From Pseudomonas sediminis (GTDB taxonomy: Bacteria; Pseudomonadota; Gammaproteobacteria; Pseudomonadales; Pseudomonadaceae), in contig NZ_NIQU01000009.1 in NCBI RefSeq assembly GCF_002741105.1, positions 108,698-172,697 on the forward strand: a stretch of DNA of 64,000 nucleotides, written 5' to 3'. How positions within the stretch are numbered: position 1 is the first letter of the stretch; the number at the start of each line of letters is the position of its first letter. Below the pieces are notes generated by a model. It was not told the DNA's origin. It did not search any database and was given only the letters and a program-made list of their open reading frames with translations. Below, one piece after another: positions 17,550 through 25,280 of the stretch. A program made the translations under genes and the position numbers.

Positions 17550-19322
17550 TTAGAACTGTTCGGCGGCCAGGCCATACAAGGACTGGCTACCACCACGAAT
17601 ACTCGCCTCCAGGCTCAGGGTGCGCGGCAGCAGGCGGGCGAAGAAGAACTCGGCGGTCGCGAGCTTGCTGCCGTAGAAGGCTTCGTCTTCACCCAGCTTG
17701 CTTTGCGCCACGGCAGCCATGCGTGCCCACATGTAGGCGTAGGCGACGTAGCCGAACAGGTGCAGGTACTCCACCGAGGCGGCACCGACTGCGTTGGGTT
17801 CGCTCTTGGCCTGCTCCAGCAGCCAGCCACTGACTGCTTCCAGTCGTTCCAGCGCTTCCACCAGGCGATCACCGAAGGGCGATTCATGGGCGTGGGCGAA
17901 GTCGCGCACTTCGCTGGCGAACAGGCGCAGTGCGGCGCCGCCGTTGGCCACCACCTTGCGCCCGAGCAGGTCGAGTGCCTGGATGCCGTTGGTGCCTTCG
18001 TAGATCTGCGCGATGCGCACGTCGCGCACCAGCTGCTCCTGGCCCCATTCGCGGATATAGCCATGGCCGCCGAATACCTGCTGGCCGTGTACGCAGCTTT
18101 CCAGCCCGGTGTCGGTGAAGAAGGCCTTGGCCACCGGGGTGAGCAGGGCCACCAGGGCTTCGGCATTCTGCCGCTCGCTGGCGTCCTCGGCGTACTTGGC
18201 CAGGTCGAGCTGCTGACCGACGTAGCAGGCAAAGGCCCGGCCGCCCTCGTTCAGCGCTTTCATGGTCAGCAGCATGCGACGCACGTCAGCGTGGACGATG
18301 ATCGGGTCGGCGACCTTGTCGTGGTTGACCGGGCCAGTGGCGGCACGGCCCTGGATGCGTTCGCGGGCGTAGCTGACGGCCGACTGATAGGACGCCTCGG
18401 CGCAGCCGATGCCCTGGATGCCGATGGACAGACGCTCGTAGTTCATCATGGTGAACATCGCCGCCAGGCCCTTGTTGACCTCGCCGATCAGGTAACCGGT
18501 GGCGCCGTCGAAGTTCATCACGCAGGTGGCCGAGGCCTTGATGCCCATCTTATGCTCGATGGAGCCGCAGCTTACGGCGTTGCGCGCGCCGAGGCTGCCA
18601 TCGGCGTTGACCATCACCTTGGGCACCAGAAACAGCGAGATGCCCTTGGGCCCGGCTGGTGCGTCCGGCAGCTTGGCCAGCACCAGGTGGATGATGTTCT
18701 CGGTCAGGTCCTGCTCGCCGCCGGTGATGAAAATCTTGCTGCCAGTAACCTTGTAGCTGCCATCGGCCTGTGGCTCTGCCTTGGTGCGGATGATGCCCAG
18801 GTCGGTGCCGGCATGGGCCTCGGTCAGGCACATGGAGCCGGCCCAGCGACCCTCGTACATCGGCGGCAGGTAGGTGGTTTTAAGGTCTTCGCTGGCGTGG
18901 GCGTCGATGGCCAGGCAGGCGCCGGAGCTCAGCGCCGAGTACAGCGCGAAGCTGGAGCCGGCGGCGTAGAGCATCTCCTCGAAGGCCACGGCGAGCATCT
19001 TGGGCATGCCCATGCCGCCGTAATTCGGGTTGCCGGACAGGCCCACCCAGCCGCCTTCGGTGTAGGTGGCATAGGCCTCGCGAAAACCGGTCGGGGTGCG
19101 CACGTCGCCATCGACCCACTGTGCGCCTTCTTCGTCGCCGCTGCGGTTGAGCGGGGCGATCAGGCCGCCGGTGACCTTGGCCGCTTCTTCGAGGATGGCG
19201 TCGGCGGTGTCGGCATCGACGGTTTCCGCCAGGGCCGGCAGACGTGCCCACAGGCTCGGCGCCTGGAAGACTTCATGGAGGACGAAGCGCATATCGCGCA
19301 GCGGGGCGTTGAACTCGGGCAT
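17550..19322 (-). CDS. Acyl-CoA dehydrogenase (long, C-terminal-extended type)
   Basis: 590-residue FAD-dependent acyl-CoA dehydrogenase, catalysing the first oxidation of beta-oxidation. The N-terminal extension (FNAPLRDMRFVLHEVF) and about 600-residue length match the class that carries an extra C-terminal domain. Visible signatures: SMCLTEAHAGTDLG, KVTGSKIFITGGEQDLTENI, YEGTNGIQALDLLGRKV and HGYIREWGQEQLVRD. Such enzymes act on medium/long chains or on 3-methylthiopropionyl-CoA (DmdC-like); the substrate cannot be fixed here. Downstream of the permease gene (59-nt gap) in the acyl-CoA cluster. Confidence 0.92.
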   Translation of the reverse strand: MPEFNAPLRDMRFVLHEVFQAPSLWARLPALAETVDADTADAILEEAAKVTGGLIAPLNRSGDEEGAQWVDGDVRTPTGFREAYATYTEGGWVGLSGNPNYGGMGMPKMLAVAFEEMLYAAGSSFALYSALSSGACLAIDAHASEDLKTTYLPPMYEGRWAGSMCLTEAHAGTDLGIIRTKAEPQADGSYKVTGSKIFITGGEQDLTENIIHLVLAKLPDAPAGPKGISLFLVPKVMVNADGSLGARNAVSCGSIEHKMGIKASATCVMNFDGATGYLIGEVNKGLAAMFTMMNYERLSIGIQGIGCAEASYQSAVSYARERIQGRAATGPVNHDKVADPIIVHADVRRMLLTMKALNEGGRAFACYVGQQLDLAKYAEDASERQNAEALVALLTPVAKAFFTDTGLESCVHGQQVFGGHGYIREWGQEQLVRDVRIAQIYEGTNGIQALDLLGRKVVANGGAALRLFASEVRDFAHAHESPFGDRLVEALERLEAVSGWLLEQAKSEPNAVGAASVEYLHLFGYVAYAYMWARMAAVAQSKLGEDEAFYGSKLATAEFFFARLLPRTLSLEASIRGGSQSLYGLAAEQF

Positions 19323-19381
19323 TGTGCAACCTCGACAGCAGTGGCGCCGCGACGAGCGCGGCGCGTGTGGAACGAAATCCG

Positions 19382-20755
19382 TCAGTCGGCTTCCGCCGGA
19401 CTTTGCGGCTTATCCTTGACGCTGGTGAATTTAAGCAGATGGGTGCGTTCGACCAGGATGTACAGCGCGGCGCCTGCAGCCAGGCCCCAGCCCGCGCCGT
19501 AGACAGCGAGCACCACACCCATAGTGCCGGCGATGCCGCGCTCGGTGTTGTTGTTCAGTTGCTCGAAGCCGACCATCAGGCAGATGTAGCCGGTGAGGAT
19601 CAGCGTCAGCGACAGGGCGATCGGCAGTACCGGCTGGAAGAAACTGACCAGCGGCAGCATGAACAGCGCGGCGAAACCGGTGATCCAAAAGGTGCCTGCG
19701 CCGCTGTAGATCGAATCCATCGCCTTGCGGCCGTACTTGTAGCGTTCGGCCATGGTCGCCGCCACCGCCGTCCACAGCGGGCCGGCCAGGCCAGGGTAGG
19801 GCGCGAAGAAGGCATGCAGGGCGTTGCGGATGGCAGTTACCAGGTGGATGCGGTCGACGTTGTTTTCGATTACCTCGTCGGTGCGCAGTTCATCGGCGCG
19901 CTGCATCAGCGACTGGCCGACGATGATGTCGCCGAAGGCGATCACGTAGGCAATCACCGCGGTGGGTACGGCCAGCATGAACACGTCCAGGCCGGGGAAG
20001 CCGACGTTGAACGGCAGGTAGTTCCACATTTCGCCGAAGGCCGGCGCGGTGATGCCCCATTTCACGTCCGGCATCTTGTACTCGCCCACGCCGATGCCGA
20101 TGAAGATGGCGATCAGCATGCCCGGCACCATGCCGTAGTTGACGATCTTGCGGGCGAAGGGCACGCGCTCGGTCAGGCCTTTGAACGACACCGAAAACAT
20201 CAGGTACAGGCAGATCAGGCTGCCCAGCACCAGGGAAATCGGTGTGTTGGCCAGGCGGCCGCCAGCGCTGATCTCGCCCATCAGTGCGGCGATACCGGCG
20301 CCGATGATGATGCCGCCCTTCATCGAGTTGGGGATCAGTCGTACCAGTGCACTGCCCAGGCGGGTGACGCCGAGGAAGAGGAAGATCACGAACACCAGAA
20401 ACTGCAAGGCGAACAGCGCCTGAATGGCCGCTGGGCCCGGCTCGTAGTTGCCGAGAAACAACAGCACCACGGGGATGCCGGGGGTGATCCAGCCCGGCAC
20501 CAGCGGCACGCCGAGCAGCGCCGGCAGCACGAAGCCGATGCCGCATACCACCACGTAGGCCAGGGCCACGTCGTAGGGCAGGCCGAGGTATTTCTCCAGC
20601 AGCGGGATCATCGCCAGGCTGACCACGAACATGATCAGTGCCTGCAGCATCTCGGCGGTTTCCCAGCGGTAATGCACGAAGGGCAGGCGCAGCTTGAACG
20701 GGCCAAGGGGCCAGTGCGGTTGTTCGTCGCCGTCACGGCGCTTGAAAATTTGCAT
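19382..20755 (-). CDS. Polytopic permease, NCS2/SulP-like
   Basis: 457-residue inner-membrane protein with about 12-13 hydrophobic segments, for example FVVSLAMIPLLEKYLG, VALAYVVVCGIGFVLPALLG, GGIIIGAGIAALMGEISAGG, VFMLAVPTAVIAYVIAFGD and ITGFAALFMLPLVSFF. The overall pattern suggests the uracil/xanthine (NCS2) or related carrier superfamily. The family assignment is tentative. Its position between an acyl-CoA synthetase and an acyl-CoA dehydrogenase suggests that it imports a carboxylate that the synthetase then activates. That is inference from context. Confidence 0.7.
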   Translation of the reverse strand: MQIFKRRDGDEQPHWPLGPFKLRLPFVHYRWETAEMLQALIMFVVSLAMIPLLEKYLGLPYDVALAYVVVCGIGFVLPALLGVPLVPGWITPGIPVVLLFLGNYEPGPAAIQALFALQFLVFVIFLFLGVTRLGSALVRLIPNSMKGGIIIGAGIAALMGEISAGGRLANTPISLVLGSLICLYLMFSVSFKGLTERVPFARKIVNYGMVPGMLIAIFIGIGVGEYKMPDVKWGITAPAFGEMWNYLPFNVGFPGLDVFMLAVPTAVIAYVIAFGDIIVGQSLMQRADELRTDEVIENNVDRIHLVTAIRNALHAFFAPYPGLAGPLWTAVAATMAERYKYGRKAMDSIYSGAGTFWITGFAALFMLPLVSFFQPVLPIALSLTLILTGYICLMVGFEQLNNNTERGIAGTMGVVLAVYGAGWGLAAGAALYILVERTHLLKFTSVKDKPQSPAEAD

Positions 20756-20813
20756 GAGAGTTCTCCGTCGGCCGCCTGGGCCGGTTCTTGTTGTTGTGGA
20801 AACGGTTAATTCA

Positions 20814-20836
20814 CCCCTCTCCCACCTGGAGAGGGG
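20814..20836. repeat. GC-rich palindrome between acyl-CoA synthetase and permease genes
   Basis: 9-bp perfect inverted repeat CCCCTCTCC / GGAGAGGGG with a 5-nt loop, followed by further GGGAGAGGG sequence. This type of intergenic element is common in Pseudomonas. There is no T tract, so it is more likely a REP-type or RNA-stabilising element than a terminator. Confidence 0.6.
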
Positions 20837-20854
20837 CCGGGGGAGAGGGCGCTT

Positions 20855-22474
20855 CTACAGCGCCTTGGCCATATCGCGCAGGACGAACTTCTGGATCTTG
20901 CCGGTGCTGGTTTTCGGCAACTGGGTGAAGACCACGGTCTTGGGCACCTTGAAGCCGGCCAGGTGCTCACGGCAGAAGCTCATGATCTCGCTGTCGCTGG
21001 CCTGCTGGCCGGTCTTCAGGGTGATGAAGGCGCAGGGCGTCTCGCCCCATTTTTCGTCCGGTCGGGCTACCACGGCTGCTTCCAGCACCGCCGGGTGGCG
21101 ATAGAGCACGCCCTCGACCTCGATGGTGGAGATGTTCTCGCCGCCGGAGATGATGATGTCTTTGAGGCGGTCGCGGATTTCCACGTAGCCGTCGGCGTGG
21201 CACACGCCCAGGTCACCGGTGTGGAACCAGCCACCCTCGAAGGCCTCGGCGGTGGCGCTGGGGTTCTTCAGGTAGCCCTTCATCACCGTATTGCCGCGCA
21301 TGAAGATCTCGCCAATGGTCTGGCCGTCGCGCGGTACCGGCTCGAGGGTTTTCGGGTCGGCGACCATCACCCCTTCCAGGGTCGGGTAGCGCACACCCTG
21401 GCGCGCCTTGATGGTGGCGCGTTGTTCCAGCGGCAGCTCGTCCCATTCGGCGTGCCAGGCGCACAGGGTTACCGGGCCATAGACCTCGGTGAGGCCGTAG
21501 ACGTGTGTCACGGCGATGCCCATTTCTTCCACCGCGCCGATGACCTTGGCGGGTGGCGCGGCGCCGGCGACCATGGCCTTGACCGGGTGATCGATGGCCG
21601 CCTTGGCCTCGGCCGGCATGTTCACCAGGGCGTTGAGTACGATAGGCGCGCCGCACAGATGGGTGACCTGTTCGTCGCGGATCAGGGTGAGGATCTTCGC
21701 CGGGTCGACGCGGCGCAGGAACACGTGCACGCCCGCCAGGGCGGTGATCGTCCAGGGGTAGCACCAGCCATTGCAGTGGAACATCGGCAACGTCCACAGG
21801 TAGACCGGGTGGTTGCCCATGGCCCAGGTCATCTGGTTGCCCATGGCATTGAGGAAGGCGCCACGGTGGTGATAGACCACGCCCTTGGGGTTGCCGGTGG
21901 TGCCGGAGGTGTAGTTGAGGCTGATGGCCTGCCACTCGTCAGTGGGCCACTGCCAGGCGAATTCGGGATCGCCTTCGGCGAGGAAGGCCTCGTAGTCCAG
22001 ATCGCTGACCGCCTGGCCTTCGCCGTACTCGGGGTCGTCGACGTCGATCACCAGCGGCGGGTGGTCGAGCATGCCGATGGCCGCATGGATCACGTCATAG
22101 AACTCGCGGTCGGCGATCACCACCTTGGCTTCGCCATGCTGCAGCATGAAGGCGATGGCTTCGGCGTCCAGGCGCACGTTGAGGGTGTTGAGCACCGCGC
22201 CGATCATCGGCACGCCGAAATGCGCTTCGAGCATGGCCGGAATGTTCGGCAGCATCACCGCTACCGTGTCGCCCTTGCCGATACCGCGACCGGCCAGCGC
22301 CGAAGCCAGGCGCCGGCAACGCGCGTAGGTTTCGGCCCAGTTGCGGCGAATCGAGCCATGCACCACCGCCGGATATCGCGGGTAGACCGCCGCGGTGCGC
22401 TCGATGAAGCTAAGGGGGCTGAGGGCGACATGGTTGACGGCGGCGCGGCCGAGGCCCTGCTCGTAGATCGACAT
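20855..22474 (-). CDS. AMP-dependent acyl-CoA synthetase
   Basis: 539-residue acid-CoA ligase. The AMP-binding loop is YTSGTTGNPKGVVYHHRG. The adenylate region GLTEVYGPVTLCAWH, the hinge TGDLGVCHADGYVEIRDRLKD and the C-terminal catalytic Lys in PKTSTGKIQKFVLR are all present. Length fits medium/long-chain fatty or aromatic acid ligases. First gene of the minus-strand acyl-CoA cluster and divergent from a two-component pair, the usual arrangement for a regulated catabolic unit. The natural acid is unknown. Confidence 0.92.
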   Translation of the reverse strand: MSIYEQGLGRAAVNHVALSPLSFIERTAAVYPRYPAVVHGSIRRNWAETYARCRRLASALAGRGIGKGDTVAVMLPNIPAMLEAHFGVPMIGAVLNTLNVRLDAEAIAFMLQHGEAKVVIADREFYDVIHAAIGMLDHPPLVIDVDDPEYGEGQAVSDLDYEAFLAEGDPEFAWQWPTDEWQAISLNYTSGTTGNPKGVVYHHRGAFLNAMGNQMTWAMGNHPVYLWTLPMFHCNGWCYPWTITALAGVHVFLRRVDPAKILTLIRDEQVTHLCGAPIVLNALVNMPAEAKAAIDHPVKAMVAGAAPPAKVIGAVEEMGIAVTHVYGLTEVYGPVTLCAWHAEWDELPLEQRATIKARQGVRYPTLEGVMVADPKTLEPVPRDGQTIGEIFMRGNTVMKGYLKNPSATAEAFEGGWFHTGDLGVCHADGYVEIRDRLKDIIISGGENISTIEVEGVLYRHPAVLEAAVVARPDEKWGETPCAFITLKTGQQASDSEIMSFCREHLAGFKVPKTVVFTQLPKTSTGKIQKFVLRDMAKAL

Positions 22475-22615
22475 GGCGGATACACCTTTGGCTGATTGTT
22501 AGCTCTGGTTATTCCGGTAATGATGCAGGCATTACCGAAGCTTGCTGGCGGTAATTTATAGGTCATTTCTATTTTTTATGGAAGTTGTACCAAGGTTTTA
22601 TAGAATAATTACTAT
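22475..22615. promoter_or_regulatory. Divergent, AT-rich control region
   Basis: The 141-nt gap between the start codons of the acyl-CoA synthetase (minus) and the sensor kinase (plus). From 22560 to 22615 it is strikingly AT-rich for this genome (ATTTTTTATGG, TTTTATAGAATAATTAC). No promoter boxes of good score could be fixed. It is the natural place for the FixJ-like regulator to bind. Confidence 0.5.
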
Positions 22616-24550
22616 ATGAATCTTTCGAGTGATCAGGCGGCCGTGCCGCTGCAGGCCTGGCTGCGTATCCAGCGCGAAGCGCCATCCCTCAACGAGCGGG
22701 CGGCAGCTTTGCGTCGCGCCGTACTGGGCTGCCCACAGGTACGCCAGGCCTGGTACCTGACCTGGCAGCCGGCCAGCCGCACCTATGCCCAGGAAGATGG
22801 CGGGCCACGTTTGCCGCCGGGCCAGGGTGATCCGCTGGCCGCCAGCGATCAGGCCTTGTTCGAGGCGCTGACGACGCAGCCCTGCCTGAGCCTGGAAGCA
22901 GTGCGTCAGTTGCCCTGCTGGCTGGCGGGTCGACTGCGCCGCGCTGCTATTCATCACGGTCAGGCCCTGGCGCTGAGCCTGGAGGAGGGTGGTGCCGGTC
23001 TGTTGTTGCTGCAGGTGGACGAAGATGCCGGCCTGGAGTGGTTGCCCTGGCTGCGCGAGCTGCTGGCGCAACTGATCGCGCTGGCCGGTGGCATGGCGCG
23101 CAGCGCACCGCTGCTGTCGGCCGATCCGCAGCCGGCGCTGCTGCTCGATGAGCAGGCACGGGCGTTGGAATTCAATCAGGCCCTGCAGACCTTGCTCGGC
23201 GACCGTGCGTTGGTGCAGGTGGGCGCGCTGCTGCCGGTCAACCATGTGCCGTTGGTGCGTGCTTGCCTGGAGCAGGGGCGCGCGATCGAGGCAGTGGAGG
23301 CACAGGACGGCGAGCGCATCCTGATCTGGAGCTTTATCCCCGATGTTGCCGAGCGCCGTGTGCTGGCGCGCTGCCGCGAAGCGACCCAGGAGATTCGCGA
23401 GCAGCGCGAAGCGGCGCGCGCGCGACGGCTGTATCGGCTGATCACCGAGAACACCACCGATCTGATTTCCCGGCACACCCCGGACGGCGTGTTCCTCGAC
23501 GCCACGCCTGCCAGTTGGACGTTGCTCGGCTACTGGCCGGAAGAGCTACGCGGCATGGCGGTCGACAGCCTGCTGCATCCGCAGGATCAGGCTCAGCAAG
23601 CCAAGCAGGCGCGCGAGGCACTGGAGCAGGATGGCTACCACACCATGAGCTATCGCATTCGCCACCGCGACGGTCACTACCTCTGGTTCGAGACCGCCAG
23701 CCGCGCCATCCGCGAGACTTACACCGGTGCGGTGGTGGAGGTGGTCAGCGTGTCGCGCGACATTACCGCGCGCATCCAGGCCGAGGAGAACAAGCGCCGC
23801 CTGGAGGACGAGCTGGCGCACACCACGCGGCTGATCACCCTGGGCGAGCTGGCCTCGGGCATCGCCCACGAGATCAACCAGCCGCTGGCGGCGGTGGTCA
23901 ACTACGCCAGCGCCAGCCAGCGCTACCTGCAGGGCGTCGGCGGCGATCCTGCCGGTGTGGACAAGGTGGGCCAGGGCCTGGCACGCATCACCGAGCACGC
24001 CAATCATGCCTCGGCCGTGATCAAGCGCCTGCGTGCTTTCCTGCGCAAGGGCCAGCGGCGCATGCAGGCGCTGAACCTGGCCGAGGTGGCGCGCGAAGCG
24101 GTGCGTCTGTGCAACTGGGAGGCCGGTACGGCGCAGGTGGCGGTGAGCGACCTGTTGCCGGACAATCTGCCGCCGGTATTTGCCGACCGCGTGCTGCTCG
24201 AACAGGTACTGCTCAACCTGCTGCGCAATGCCATCGATGCCAACCGCGAACGTCACCCTGGTGCACCTTCGCAGGTGCGTCTGGAGGCAAGCGAAGCGGA
24301 CGGCAACCTGGCGATCCGGGTGATCGATCAGGGGCCGGGTGTCAGTGACGAGCAGATGGGCAAGCTGTTCACCCCCTTTTACACCAGCAAGGCCGATGGA
24401 CTGGGGCTAGGCCTGTCCATGAGCCGCAGCATCATCGAGGGCTTTGGTGGGGCGCTGGAGGCCTTCCCGGCTGAGGGCGGCGGGCTGTGTCTGGAGTGCC
24501 GCTTGCCGCTGGGTAGGGACGATGAGTCATTGTCGAACAGTCGCGGCTAA
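22616..24550 (+). CDS. PAS-domain sensor histidine kinase (FixL-like)
   Basis: 644-residue kinase with no membrane segment seen. The N-terminal ~270 residues are of unassigned type. A PAS/PAC domain follows (about 275-390, with ENTTDLISRHTPDGVFLDAT and YRIRHRDGHYLWFET). The HisKA phospho-site is His418 in GELASGIAHEINQPL, and the ATPase boxes are NLLRNAIDANRE, IDQGPGVSD and GLGLGLSMSRSIIEG. The architecture is typical of FixL/DctB-type soluble kinases. The partner regulator is 87 nt downstream. Its TAA stop falls in the left arm of a REP-like palindrome. Confidence 0.9.
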   Translation: MNLSSDQAAVPLQAWLRIQREAPSLNERAAALRRAVLGCPQVRQAWYLTWQPASRTYAQEDGGPRLPPGQGDPLAASDQALFEALTTQPCLSLEAVRQLPCWLAGRLRRAAIHHGQALALSLEEGGAGLLLLQVDEDAGLEWLPWLRELLAQLIALAGGMARSAPLLSADPQPALLLDEQARALEFNQALQTLLGDRALVQVGALLPVNHVPLVRACLEQGRAIEAVEAQDGERILIWSFIPDVAERRVLARCREATQEIREQREAARARRLYRLITENTTDLISRHTPDGVFLDATPASWTLLGYWPEELRGMAVDSLLHPQDQAQQAKQAREALEQDGYHTMSYRIRHRDGHYLWFETASRAIRETYTGAVVEVVSVSRDITARIQAEENKRRLEDELAHTTRLITLGELASGIAHEINQPLAAVVNYASASQRYLQGVGGDPAGVDKVGQGLARITEHANHASAVIKRLRAFLRKGQRRMQALNLAEVAREAVRLCNWEAGTAQVAVSDLLPDNLPPVFADRVLLEQVLLNLLRNAIDANRERHPGAPSQVRLEASEADGNLAIRVIDQGPGVSDEQMGKLFTPFYTSKADGLGLGLSMSRSIIEGFGGALEAFPAEGGGLCLECRLPLGRDDESLSNSRG

Positions 24551-24599
24551 AGCCCCTCCCACAGGGCATGCAAACTGTGCGAGGGGGCGTTAGCCGCGA
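24541..24599. repeat. REP-like palindrome between kinase and regulator genes
   Basis: Imperfect inverted repeat: left arm TCGCGGCTAAAGCCCCTCCC (24541-24560) pairs with the right arm around GAGGGGGCGTTAGCCGCGA (24581-24599). This is the well-known REP type of Pseudomonas (CGCGGCTAAAGCCCCTCC). The kinase TAA (24548-24550) is inside the left arm. The hairpin lies within the presumed kinase-regulator transcript and could modulate downstream expression. Confidence 0.8.
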
Positions 24600-24637
24600 T
24601 CGATGAAACGCATAACAACAAGAGGAGCAGCACAGGG

Positions 24638-25276
24638 ATGCAACAACTGGTTTACGTGGTCGATGATGACCAGGGCATGCTCGACTCGACGCTCTGGCTG
24701 CTGGAGTCGGTAGGCCTCAAGGGCGTGCCGTTCACCAGCGGTCGCGCTTTTCTCGAGGCCTGCGATGCGGCGGCCAACGCCTGTGTGCTGCTCGACGTGC
24801 GCATGCCGGGTATGGGTGGGCTCAATGTGCAGGAGGAAATGCGCGCACGGGGTATCGACCTGCCGATAATTTTCGTCAGCGGTCATGCCGACGTGCCTAT
24901 CGTCGTGCGTGCGTTCAAGGCCGGCGCCGTGGATTTCATCGAGAAGCCCTACAACGAGCAGTTGCTGCTCGACAGTGTTCAGCAGGCGCTAGAGCGTCGT
25001 TTGCCTGCGGTGCGCCAGGATCCGCGTCTGGCAGCGGTACAGGCACGGCTCGATCAACTCACCCCGCGTGAGCGTGACGTGCTGTTGCCATTGGTGCGCG
25101 GCTACACCAACCGTGAAGTCGCCGAGCAGCTGGATATCAGCGTGAAAACCGTCGACCTCTATCGCTCACGGGTGATGAAACGCATGCAGGCCGAGACGCT
25201 GGCCGAGCTGGTGGGTATGGCTATCGCCGCCGGTCTGGTAGACAGCCTGGCGTTGCGTGAGCCGGTGCGCGTCTGA
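24638..25276 (+). CDS. FixJ/LuxR-family response regulator
   Basis: 212-residue regulator: receiver domain with phospho-acceptor Asp53 (VLLDVRMPGMGG), Thr/Ser position in FVSGHADVPI and Lys in FIEKPYNEQ, followed by a LuxR-type helix-turn-helix (LTPRERDVLLPLVRGYTNRE, VKTVDLYRSRVMKRM). It most likely receives phosphate from the upstream kinase and acts as a transcription activator. Possible targets are the divergent acyl-CoA genes (inference from position). Its stop is only 4 nt from the stop of the convergent GGDEF/EAL gene. Confidence 0.92.
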   Translation: MQQLVYVVDDDQGMLDSTLWLLESVGLKGVPFTSGRAFLEACDAAANACVLLDVRMPGMGGLNVQEEMRARGIDLPIIFVSGHADVPIVVRAFKAGAVDFIEKPYNEQLLLDSVQQALERRLPAVRQDPRLAAVQARLDQLTPRERDVLLPLVRGYTNREVAEQLDISVKTVDLYRSRVMKRMQAETLAELVGMAIAAGLVDSLALREPVRV

Positions 25277-25280
25277 GCCT

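Noticed and set aside
17703..19502. 599-codon open frame on the plus strand
   Set aside because: Antisense to the acyl-CoA dehydrogenase; low-complexity Gly/Ala/Val/His-rich shadow.
20963..22495. 510-codon open frame on the plus strand
   Set aside because: Antisense to the acyl-CoA synthetase; no recognisable motif.
24638..25276. CrbS/CrbR (MxtR/ErdR) acetate-utilisation pair
   Set aside because: The partner kinase at 22616 has no sodium-solute-symporter domain or membrane helices, which that kinase family carries. A FixL-like label is safer.
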